Position numbers and translations under genes: made by a program. Below are positions 40,747-48,378 of a stretch of DNA of 64,000 bases, one piece after another. Source of the DNA: Chloroflexota bacterium. Its GTDB lineage: Bacteria > Chloroflexota > Dehalococcoidia > JACPQD01. A model generated the notes under the pieces. The model was not told the origin of the DNA and did not search any database. It saw only the letters and a list, made by a program, of their open reading frames with translations. The stretch covers positions 1 to 64,000 of the forward strand of contig JACPQD010000021.1 of the NCBI GenBank assembly GCA_016190665.1. The letters run 5' to 3'. The first letter of the stretch is position 1. Every line of letters begins with the position of its first letter.

Positions 40747-41658
40747 TCATACGGCGCGGCGTCCTCTATTCCTTTCCTCAGCCCCGGATTCAATGGCAGC
40801 GATAAGTGACTGCATCTCAGGGGTGAGCACCTTGCCGGACCGTTGTACCAGGAAGTAGCGCCTTGTGCGAGGGAATCCCTCGACGTCGAGCACGCAGAGG
40901 CGCCGGTCCTCCAGTTCCTCGGCGACTATCGACCTGGGCAGGATGCCAATACCAACCCCTGCGCGGCAGAGCTGCTTGATCATATCGTGCCTGTTGACTT
41001 CGACTGCGATTCTAAAGCGAATGCCGTACTCGGATTCGATCGCATCGATCTCCTGTCTTGACGAGCTCCCCTTCAAGGAGACGATGAGGGGTTCGCGGCT
41101 GAGCTCGCTAACCGAAATCAAGCCAGATTTTTCGAGCGGATGGCCTGCCCGCGCGACAACCACCAGAGCGTCTGAGAGGATCAGCTTGGTCTGGAAACCC
41201 GGGAACCCTCCGAATCCTGTGGCCAGGAGAAAATCCACGCCGTCCTGTTGAAGGAGGTCCCGCATTTGCTCATGCGTTCCCTGCATAATAGTGAGGCTGA
41301 CGTGTGGGTGCTCTGACATCCACTGGGCTAGAACGTTGGGCAAGAGATAGCCTCCGAAATGTGTGCCAGCTCCAATTGTGATATGGCCGGACATGGGCTC
41401 CTTCTCTTCCGCGATCGTTTGCTCCGCCAGCTTCTTGAAGAAGGCAACTTGAGCCGCATATTCGAAGACAGCTCTGCCCGCCTTAGTCGGGGCAACCCCT
41501 TTCCCTTGCCGCTCCAACAACTTGAGCCCACATTGTCTTTCCAGGCTTCTGACGGACTTGTACACCACTGGTTGCGAAATGCCAAGCTCCTCAGCCGCCC
41601 AGGTATAATTTCCGTTCTTGGCAACAGTGAAGAAATATACAAATTGATTTAGATTCAT
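40747..41658 (-). CDS. LysR-family transcriptional regulator
   Basis: LysR-type regulator, 303 aa. The N-terminal winged helix-turn-helix is NLNQFVYFFTVAKNGNYTWAAEELGISQPVVYKSVRSLERQCG. The effector-binding domain starts near residue 92 (SGHITIGAGTHFGGYLLPNVLAQW) and includes GVGIGILPRSIVAEEL. It has a strong ribosome site (AGGAGGTAATATAATTATG). It is transcribed divergently from the mutase/glycyl-radical locus, with its own -10 inside a perfect palindrome. So it very likely represses itself and activates the plus-strand operon in response to a pathway intermediate, a small carboxylic acid by family precedent. Confidence 0.93.
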   Translation of the reverse strand: MNLNQFVYFFTVAKNGNYTWAAEELGISQPVVYKSVRSLERQCGLKLLERQGKGVAPTKAGRAVFEYAAQVAFFKKLAEQTIAEEKEPMSGHITIGAGTHFGGYLLPNVLAQWMSEHPHVSLTIMQGTHEQMRDLLQQDGVDFLLATGFGGFPGFQTKLILSDALVVVARAGHPLEKSGLISVSELSREPLIVSLKGSSSRQEIDAIESEYGIRFRIAVEVNRHDMIKQLCRAGVGIGILPRSIVAEELEDRRLCVLDVEGFPRTRRYFLVQRSGKVLTPEMQSLIAAIESGAEERNRGRRAV

Positions 41659-41678
41659 AATTATATTACCTCCTTTTT

Positions 41679-41697
41679 GCTATAGAGATTATAGCAC
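41679..41697. promoter_or_regulatory. LysR operator palindrome
   Basis: TGCTATA-GAGAT-TATAGCA, a perfect 7-bp inverted repeat with the T-N11-A form of LysR sites. It overlaps the TATAAT -10 of the regulator gene (minus strand, 41694-41689), fitting autorepression, and lies next to the plus-strand -35 at 41706. Confidence 0.7.
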
Positions 41698-41705
41698 CTT
41701 GCACC

Positions 41706-41734
41706 TTGACAGCAAAATTCAGAGGGTATATGCT
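41706..41734 (+). promoter_or_regulatory. Promoter of mutase locus 2
   Basis: TTGACA, 17-bp spacer, TATGCT. Start predicted near 41741. The -35 overlaps the divergent regulator promoter, so one LysR complex could control both directions. Confidence 0.72.
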
Positions 41735-41907
41735 ATGGATGCTCAAAAGCAGCATCCACGGGCGAGTAACTGAATCAGTATAATAGATCATTGAAATTAC
41801 CGAATACCGTCATTATTGTGCCATATTGTGTTTAGCACGTGCGGGTATCTGTCACGGCGTATTATCCATAGTCTGCCCAGGTTCCTTCAGGAGAAGATGA
41901 TGTTATG

Positions 41908-41956
41908 TAGGCCGACCTCGCGGACATCGAGCCAGCAGGTCGGCCTATACGTTTCT
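41908..41956 (+). terminator. Leader hairpin/attenuator of mutase locus 2
   Basis: TAGGCCGACCT, 18-nt loop, AGGTCGGCCTA: a perfect 11-bp stem followed by TACGTTTCTT. It lies about 165 nt after the promoter and 226 bp before the mutase gene. The core and U-rich trailer resemble the hairpins at 16115 and 23357. Confidence 0.6.
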
Positions 41957-42172
41957 TAGCCGGCGTCGAAAGTAAGATTGGTCCGGGAGATAGGGACGAA
42001 GCTTTTAGATTTGAGTGTCGTGCTTATCGGCGAGCGGCAAGCATTGCGCTCTGGCCTGAGGTCAGGAATTAGTGTGCGGGGCCTTCTGTGATAGCGGGAG
42101 GGACCAGTACCGGCTGGCTGGCGAGATAGGCCAGGGCCTCGACGATTTCAAAGTTGAACGAAAGGGCATAGG

Positions 42173-43624
42173 ATGGAGTCGGAGGTCAGAAATAAGAAAT
42201 GGGATGAAGACGTGCTGCGGAGCATGCTTGCGGAGGTGCTGCGCCTCTATCCCACTGGTCAAGACGTGGATCTGGAGGAAGCGGTAGAGTACCACCGGTC
42301 TATGCCGCCCGCGAAGAACGTCACATATGTCTACCAGGAGGCAGAGAAGGAAGGAAAAGTTCTCATACAGCCTAGGGCGGGGACAGCGACCATAGAGGAT
42401 ATGATCGCGCTACTGCGGTGTCTTCAAGACGAGGGGGGCGCCGATATCCTCCCCATGACCGTCGACACCTATACCCGAAGGATGCAGTTCCGGCAAGCGG
42501 AGATCGGTCTGGAAGAGAGCAAACGGACGGGGCGGTCGCACCTTAACGGCTTTCCTGCCGCGATCCATGGAGTGGCAGGCTGTCGCCGCGTCGTTGAGGC
42601 CGTGTCTCGCCCGGTGACCTTCCGAACGGCTACAGGCACACCTCAGTTCAACGACGCGATCGCCTTCGCCGGAGGCGCCACTGAATGTGGTGGAGGGGCG
42701 GTGGCTCTCGGCATTCCCAACAGCCCGCAACCTGTCGCGGTCTCGATCCGCAACTACCAGTTTGTAAATCGGCTGATGGGTTGGTTCGAGGAACGGGGAG
42801 TCACCATCTGTATGGAGCAGAAAGGATGCAACGCCACAGGGATCATGTGTCCCCCCTCTCTCCAAGCCGCTTACGGCGTCATCGATGTGTTGCTGGCTGC
42901 GGAACAGGGAGTTAAGAGCCAATTGGTCGCTTACTTTCAGAACAACTGCGTCATTCAGGACATTGCTGGGATGAGGGTGCAACGCAGGCTCGCCGAGCGT
43001 TACCTGAACAGATTTGGCTACAAGGATACTTACCTGGGCCAGGCTGCCAACTCCTGGCGGGGGTGCTACCCCGAAGACCTCGCCAAGGGCTATGGCATCA
43101 TCTCCGTCTCCACCGCCATCGCCGCCTATGGGGGGGTGGTCAAGGTCTGCCCCAAATCTGTGGAGGAGGGCCTTGGAGCGTCCTCGAAGGAGGCCAATGC
43201 AGCGAGTTGCCGTTCCACGCGACAGGTCCTCGACGTGATGCGAGGGCAGCAGTTCCCCCGATGTCCCGAGCTGGAGTTGGAGGAGGCCATGATCGAATCG
43301 GAAGCTACAGCGGTCGTGGAAAGGGTTCTGGACATTGGCGACGGCGACATCGCCGTCGGCACTGTTCGAGCGTTCGAGTCCGGCGTCATCGAATACCCCT
43401 ACTGTTCGCACAAGAGCAACGCGGGAAAAGTGATTCTCGTGAGGGACAAGGAGGGGGCGGTGCGCTACCTGAATCCCGGCTATCTGCCCCTGCCTAAGGA
43501 GGCTGTCCAGTATCACCAGGAGAGAATACGCGAAAGACAGTGCCTCGAAGGTGTGAAAGAGTCTGAGATGGTGGTCGACGACATACGGTGCGTTCGATCG
43601 CCTGTGAGAGCGGTATCATGGTAG
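42173..43624 (+). CDS. Glutamate-mutase-like epsilon subunit, copy 2
   Basis: Large subunit of a B12-dependent mutase, 483 aa, closely similar to the copy at 16594 along its length (QPRAGTATIEDM, GGADILPMTVDTYTRR, GRSHLNGFPAAIHGV, FQNNCVIQDIAGMRVQRRLAER). In the substrate segment it reads TECGGGAVALGIPN where classical GlmE has FEGGGISYNIPY (from memory): Cys replaces the Glu thought to bind the amino group, and the Tyr residues are absent. The two copies differ from each other exactly here (EAVGAG against ECGGGA), which suggests separate substrates. It starts the LysR-controlled operon and overlaps the small subunit by 7 bp. Confidence 0.87.
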   Translation: MESEVRNKKWDEDVLRSMLAEVLRLYPTGQDVDLEEAVEYHRSMPPAKNVTYVYQEAEKEGKVLIQPRAGTATIEDMIALLRCLQDEGGADILPMTVDTYTRRMQFRQAEIGLEESKRTGRSHLNGFPAAIHGVAGCRRVVEAVSRPVTFRTATGTPQFNDAIAFAGGATECGGGAVALGIPNSPQPVAVSIRNYQFVNRLMGWFEERGVTICMEQKGCNATGIMCPPSLQAAYGVIDVLLAAEQGVKSQLVAYFQNNCVIQDIAGMRVQRRLAERYLNRFGYKDTYLGQAANSWRGCYPEDLAKGYGIISVSTAIAAYGGVVKVCPKSVEEGLGASSKEANAASCRSTRQVLDVMRGQQFPRCPELELEEAMIESEATAVVERVLDIGDGDIAVGTVRAFESGVIEYPYCSHKSNAGKVILVRDKEGAVRYLNPGYLPLPKEAVQYHQERIRERQCLEGVKESEMVVDDIRCVRSPVRAVSW

Positions 43625-44061
43625 AGTCTCAAGCGGACGAGAAGAAGTACCATACGACAGTGGTCACCGGGGCCCTCAACGATCTGCATGTTCTGGGAAT
43701 CAAGGTCCTGGAGTACTTCCTGGAGAAGGAAGGCTTTAGGGTGGTCTTTGCCGGAGCATGGCTGACTCAGGAGGACTTTATCAAGGCGGCGATCGAAACG
43801 GATGCCAGTGCCGTTCTGGTTTCCTCCTCCTACGGGATGGCGGAGATAGACTGCGCCGGGATGCGCGAGAAGTGTCGGGAGTCCGGCATTGGCGATCTAC
43901 TGCTCTACGCGGGGGGAAACGTGACAGTCACTCGCCAGCAACAGAGCTGGGAGGACGTGGCTGCTCGCTTTAGGAACATGGGCTTCGACAGGGTCTATCC
44001 GCCGAGCGTCACTCCCGAGCAGGTCATTGCGGACCTGAAGGCTGACCTGGCGCTGCCCTGA
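43618..44061 (+). CDS. B12-binding small subunit of the mutase, copy 2
   Basis: B12-binding protein of 147 aa. ATG 43618 lies within the end of the large-subunit gene, and KYHTTVVTGALNDLHVLGIKV aligns with copy 1; the ORF-track start upstream is not supported. DxHxxG is present as DLHVLG, then VSSSYGMAE and YAGGNVTV for the cofactor tail. Followed 44 bp later by the glycyl radical enzyme on the same strand, so both radical enzymes belong to one transcript. Confidence 0.93.
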   Translation: MVESQADEKKYHTTVVTGALNDLHVLGIKVLEYFLEKEGFRVVFAGAWLTQEDFIKAAIETDASAVLVSSSYGMAEIDCAGMREKCRESGIGDLLLYAGGNVTVTRQQQSWEDVAARFRNMGFDRVYPPSVTPEQVIADLKADLALP

Positions 44062-44105
44062 ACGGATATTTCGGATATTACGTCTGGTCACTGAAGGAGG
44101 TCGAA

Positions 44106-46562
44106 ATGCCGTCGCCAAGAATCGTGGAAATGAAGAAGGAACACGTTCCGAAGTACTACGTCGGGGATGACTTCAGCAAGCCGGTCCGTTTTTCCGTCTT
44201 GAGGAGCCGGTACTACACGGAGACATGGAAGGAAACTGAGGGAGAGCCCATTTCCGTTCGAAGAGCCAAGGCCCTTGCTCGGTACCTGGACAACATGCCG
44301 CTCTATATCCGGCCTTTCGAGCTCATTGTTGGCTTCCATGCGGAGGACCCCCACTGCTTGCCCCTTTGTATAGAGGGCTGGGATCAAAGAAGCGTCACCC
44401 AGTACATCAATGCCGGTCGTTGCAAATCGGAAGACCTGGACGAATGGCATGAGTTGATCGAGTATTGGAAGCCACGCAGTCTCGGCACGTTGGTTCGAAA
44501 CCAGATAACGCACAGGGACTTCCTGATCGGCGCCGCCAGGAACAGGTACATGGAGGCGCTGCCAGGCGAAACTGGCTCACGCACTCAACCGGACCATGAC
44601 ACCTATTTGGAAACGGGCCTGAACCAGATTGTGGAGACGCTGTATGGAAAGCTGGCTGACCTCAACAGCCAGTGGGAGGCCACCACGGGCGGAACCCAGG
44701 CGGTGGAGATCCGCAAGAAGATCTACGACCTTCGGGCAATGATCATCTCGGCTGAGGCCGTGCTTCGTTGGGCCAAGCGGTACAGTCGACTGGCCAAAGA
44801 GATGGCCGACAATGAGGCGGACCCGGAGCGGAAGAAGGAGCTGGAGCAGATATCGGAGATATGCGCCTGGGTGCCCGGCAATCCACCGCGCACGTTCTGG
44901 GAGGCCCTGCAGAGCCATTGGCTGGCGTATCTGGCCTATCACATCATTGAGGTCATGTGCCACGGCACTTCCATGCGGACCGACCAGGTCTTCTGGCCCT
45001 GGTATGAGAAGGATGTCCTGATCGATAAGTCCCTGCCACGCCAGAAGGCGTTGGATCTGATGGAGGAGTATCTCCTTCATGTGGATGAGCTGGGTCGGCC
45101 AGCCCCGGCCCATCGTCGCAGGACTGCTCAAGGCAACAATTTCTTGGCCACCTACACATTGGGAGGCGTGAAGGCTAAGGACGGGAGCGACGCCTGCAAC
45201 GAATTGACCATCCTGATTCTGGATGCCCTGGACGATTTGAGGGTGAGCCATCCTGACCACAAGTTCAGGTGGCATCCGAGGGTTAACCCAAGAGTCTGGA
45301 AGCGCGTGGTTGAAGTGGTAAGGAGCGGACTCGGTCAGCCGTCCATCAAGAACGACGAGGTGGTGATTGGAGCGCTGATGGACCACTATGGGTTCACCCT
45401 GGAGGAGGCCAGGAGTTGGGCAGTTGTCGGCTGCGTGGCCCCCGCCCCGACCATCCACTGGGGCCGCGCGAGAAGAGACGCTTACGGGGCCAATGCCTTG
45501 AAGCCTCTCGAGCTGACTTTGAATAACGGCGTCGATCCCCTCCTCGGACACGAACCCGAGGAATTCCGAAATGATAAGATCCTGCAAGCTTTGGCGGAAG
45601 ACCCCCGGATAGGGCCGCCAACCGGGGATCCTGCGGAATTCCGTTCCTTTGAGGAGTTGCTTGAAGCCTATCGACAACAGATGAGGTGGATGGTGCGGAA
45701 GGCATCGGCCATCAAGACCATCTACGAGCATATGAATAACGAGCATATCAAGCGTCCGTTTGCCTCCTGTCTCTTCCATCGCTCCCTTGATGCTTGCCGG
45801 GACATCATGGACGTCTACGATAAAGGCATGCCGTGGATGAACTGCGCGGGGACGGTTGACGCTGCTGACACGCTTATCTCGCTCAAGAAGCTGGTCTTCG
45901 ATGACAAGAAGTACACTATGGCGGAGGTATTGAAGGCGATTCGGGCCAACTGGGAAGGCTACGAAGAGATGCGGCGAGATTTCATCAATGCGCCCAAGTT
46001 CGGGAATGATGATGCCTACGCGGATGAAATAGCCAGGTGGGTTTACTCGATGATAGCGGACGAGATGGCCCAAGCTAGAGACGTTTCGAATCAGTCTCCC
46101 ATGCGATCAGGTCTCGTCGTCTCGCGCATGTTCCAGCTTGCACCCCACGTGGGCGCCATGCCGAATGGCAGGAAGGCCGGTGACTGGCTAGGCGACGGAG
46201 GCGTCAGCCCCCACGCCAAATATGACAGGAGCGGGCCGATGGCGGCGATATTGTCTGCTGCAAAGATAGACCACCGCAAGCACAAGGCGAACCTGTTCAA
46301 CCAGAAGCTGACTCCCGCGAGTGTGGCGGGAGAGGCGGGGTTGAGAAAGCTTCAGAACTACATAGAGACGGCCATGCACCTGGGACTCGACATGATCCAG
46401 TTCAATGTAATCGATGTGGGGACCTTGAAGGAAGCGCAGGCGCGTCCTGAGAAGCATGCCGAGCTGGTGGTGCGGGTCTCGGGGTTCAACGCACACTTTG
46501 TTGACCTTAACCGGTTTGTGCAGGACTCCATCATAGAGAGGACCGAGCACGCGCTCGCGTAG
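44106..46562 (+). CDS. Glycyl radical enzyme (pyruvate formate-lyase family)
   Basis: Glycyl radical enzyme of 818 aa, typical length. ATG follows AAGGAGG. The active-site Cys is Cys443 in AVVGCVAPAP and the radical Gly is Gly793 in RVSGFNAHFVDLNRFVQDSIIERTEHA. HPRVNPRVWKRVVEVVRSG and MPNGRKAGDWLGDGGVSP are family blocks. The Cys motif GCVAP differs from the GCVE of choline lyase and diol dehydratases, so the substrate is open; dehydratase, C-C lyase or arylacetate-type chemistry are all possible. No radical-SAM activating enzyme lies in the window. The enzyme is oxygen-sensitive by nature, indicating anaerobic operation. Confidence 0.92.
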   Translation: MPSPRIVEMKKEHVPKYYVGDDFSKPVRFSVLRSRYYTETWKETEGEPISVRRAKALARYLDNMPLYIRPFELIVGFHAEDPHCLPLCIEGWDQRSVTQYINAGRCKSEDLDEWHELIEYWKPRSLGTLVRNQITHRDFLIGAARNRYMEALPGETGSRTQPDHDTYLETGLNQIVETLYGKLADLNSQWEATTGGTQAVEIRKKIYDLRAMIISAEAVLRWAKRYSRLAKEMADNEADPERKKELEQISEICAWVPGNPPRTFWEALQSHWLAYLAYHIIEVMCHGTSMRTDQVFWPWYEKDVLIDKSLPRQKALDLMEEYLLHVDELGRPAPAHRRRTAQGNNFLATYTLGGVKAKDGSDACNELTILILDALDDLRVSHPDHKFRWHPRVNPRVWKRVVEVVRSGLGQPSIKNDEVVIGALMDHYGFTLEEARSWAVVGCVAPAPTIHWGRARRDAYGANALKPLELTLNNGVDPLLGHEPEEFRNDKILQALAEDPRIGPPTGDPAEFRSFEELLEAYRQQMRWMVRKASAIKTIYEHMNNEHIKRPFASCLFHRSLDACRDIMDVYDKGMPWMNCAGTVDAADTLISLKKLVFDDKKYTMAEVLKAIRANWEGYEEMRRDFINAPKFGNDDAYADEIARWVYSMIADEMAQARDVSNQSPMRSGLVVSRMFQLAPHVGAMPNGRKAGDWLGDGGVSPHAKYDRSGPMAAILSAAKIDHRKHKANLFNQKLTPASVAGEAGLRKLQNYIETAMHLGLDMIQFNVIDVGTLKEAQARPEKHAELVVRVSGFNAHFVDLNRFVQDSIIERTEHALA

Positions 46563-46567
46563 CGTCC

Positions 46568-46594
46568 GGGGGCGGTCCTCACAGGATCGCCCCC
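46568..46594. terminator. Terminator-like hairpin after the glycyl radical enzyme
   Basis: GGGGGCGGTCC-TCACA-GGATCGCCCCC, an 11-bp stem with one G-U, 6 bp after the stop. No U-tract follows. Confidence 0.6.
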
Positions 46595-46679
46595 AGCACT
46601 GTCCGATTGAGATTGGACCGCGCGTGACCATCATGTTTCCTGTCCCCTCCGCGGGAGAGGGCTAGGTCTGGCCAGACAG

Positions 46680-46707
46680 TTGACGGGAAAGTGTTGTCGG
46701 ATATCAT
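46680..46707 (+). promoter_or_regulatory. Promoter upstream of MmgE/PrpD 1
   Basis: TTGACG, 16-bp spacer, TATCAT, about 150 bp before the gene. With the preceding hairpin it suggests a separate transcript for the genes that follow. Confidence 0.5.
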
Positions 46708-46857
46708 TGGGATCGCCCGTTCTACATAGCTCAGCAGGACGGACACTGAGAATTTGGCGAACACGCGCTCTTAAAGTGACTGTCGGGGGGTTATGGTAGC
46801 AGATTGAAAGCTCCGAGATATTCAAGTTCCGACCTGATCCCTGAGGGAGGTCCTTTG

Positions 46858-48219
46858 ATGGGCGTTACTGAACAGTTGGCAGCTTTCATGGTGGAGACTC
46901 GCTTCGAGGAGATTCCTGGCGAGGTAATAGGCCTGACCAAGAAGTTCTTCCTCGATTGCCTTGGTACGGCGCTGGCCGGGTCCCGGGAAGAACCGGGACG
47001 AATCATCACCGAGTACACACGCGAGATCGGTGGCAGTCCTGAGTCGACTTTGGTTGGCAGCGGCTTTCGGACTTCCGCGGCCAACGCGGCGCTGGCCAAC
47101 GGCCTTATGGCCCACGTCCTCGATTTCGACGACTCAGGCTTTTCCCATCCCACCGGTTGCATTCTGCCCGTCCTTCTCTCGATGGGTGAGAAGCTGAGGG
47201 CCTCTGGCAGAGAGGTGCTGACTGCTCATGTGATGGGCTACGAATGCTTTGGCAAGCTGTCCTACTGTTCCCGACCCTATGAGCGCGACCTGCGAGCGCG
47301 AGGCTACCATCCCAGCCCTCTCTGGGGATCCATGGGCGCTGCCGCTGCCGCCGCTAAGCTGCTGAGGCTGGACGTCGACAGGACCCGGATGGCGCTCGGC
47401 CTGGCGGGCTCTCAGGCAGCGGGGCTTACCGAGAACTTCGGCACTATGACCAAGGGCTTTCACAGTGGAAACGCGGCGAGGGCCGGTGTACTGGCAGCTT
47501 TACTCGTAGGCAAGGGATACACGGCCAGCCAGGAAATCATTGAAGGAAAACACGGCCTGTATCACGCGGTGGTGGGCGAAGGCAACTATGACCTGGGCAG
47601 AGTTACGGAGAATCTGGGGAAGACCTGGGAGGTGGTGACGCCTGGGTTGTCGGTGAAGCGCTACCCCTGCTGTGCCGGCAACCTGCGCGCCCTCGACGCC
47701 GTGCTCGGCATAGTCAGGGAGCACAATGTTTCCTTCAGCGACGTTGAGTCGGTGGAAGTCGAGATAAGCGCTCAGCGCCGCGACACGCTTCGTTTCGATA
47801 AGCCTGCCTGTGGCTTCCAGGGTAAGTTCAGCATGGAATACAACATGGCGGCCGCCATTCTGGATGGGAAAGTGGATATCGAGACCTATCACGATGCGAA
47901 GGCCCATTCCTCTGAGATGAAGGAGGCGCTGAGCAAGGTTCGCGTAATCGTCAGGACGGACTGGGCGTGGGATGTGGGGAAGCGGCGGAGCCCCGTCAAG
48001 GTCAGGATGAGGGACGGGCGCGAGTTCCTTAATGAGGTGGAAAAGCCAAGGGGTCATCCCGAGAATCCTCTGACAGATGAGGAGTTGCACGCCAAGTTCC
48101 GGTACTGTGCGGGTAGGGCGGGCCTGTCGGAGGATAAGACTGAAGGCACGATTGAGCTCGTGCAGAGGCTTGAGACGCTTGGGGACATCACTTCTATCAT
48201 GGAGAGTGTTACCGCGTAG
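46858..48219 (+). CDS. MmgE/PrpD family protein 1
   Basis: MmgE/PrpD-family protein, 453 aa. ATG 46858 follows GGGAGGT; the longer ORF start is not supported. Blocks: KKFFLDCLGTALAGS, NALANGLMAHVLDFDD-like (NAALANGLMAHVLDFDDSG), KGFHSGNAARAGVLAALLVGKGY and KRYPCCAGNLRALDAVLG. The family includes 2-methylcitrate dehydratase, cis-aconitate decarboxylase and iminodisuccinate epimerase, all acting on di- or tricarboxylates. One of three paralogues within 9 kb; they are diverged enough to have distinct substrates. It lies after the glycyl radical enzyme and before a solute-binding lipoprotein. Confidence 0.88.
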   Translation: MGVTEQLAAFMVETRFEEIPGEVIGLTKKFFLDCLGTALAGSREEPGRIITEYTREIGGSPESTLVGSGFRTSAANAALANGLMAHVLDFDDSGFSHPTGCILPVLLSMGEKLRASGREVLTAHVMGYECFGKLSYCSRPYERDLRARGYHPSPLWGSMGAAAAAAKLLRLDVDRTRMALGLAGSQAAGLTENFGTMTKGFHSGNAARAGVLAALLVGKGYTASQEIIEGKHGLYHAVVGEGNYDLGRVTENLGKTWEVVTPGLSVKRYPCCAGNLRALDAVLGIVREHNVSFSDVESVEVEISAQRRDTLRFDKPACGFQGKFSMEYNMAAAILDGKVDIETYHDAKAHSSEMKEALSKVRVIVRTDWAWDVGKRRSPVKVRMRDGREFLNEVEKPRGHPENPLTDEELHAKFRYCAGRAGLSEDKTEGTIELVQRLETLGDITSIMESVTA

Positions 48220-48378
48220 ACCTGATCCAGCGAATCGATCGGGCATCGGTACCGCCAAGAGATGCACGTGGTAGTCCCCTGGAGCGGCAATCCAGGACCG
48301 CGTGATGGTGCATGTAGGACCGGCCCGTCCTGCTGAGTGATCGGCTTGTGGCTTTCTGGAAGTTGGAGGTGCGCCGAA

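Larger units (their letters stand above)
41659..42172 (+). promoter_or_regulatory. AT-rich regulatory region upstream of mutase locus 2
   Basis: This 514-bp gap is clearly richer in A/T than its surroundings and codes for nothing evident. It contains the LysR palindrome, overlapping divergent promoters, a leader hairpin (41908-41947) and a second TATAAT box (41779) without a matching -35. The leader of the mutase operon would be about 430 nt, long enough for further regulation. Confidence 0.6.

Noticed and set aside
42410-43516. 368-aa minus-strand ORF opposite the mutase large subunit
   Set aside because: Antisense shadow of a clearly conserved gene.
44577-46073. 498-aa minus-strand ORF opposite the glycyl radical enzyme
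   Set aside because: Antisense shadow; the plus-strand frame carries intact Cys and Gly radical motifs.
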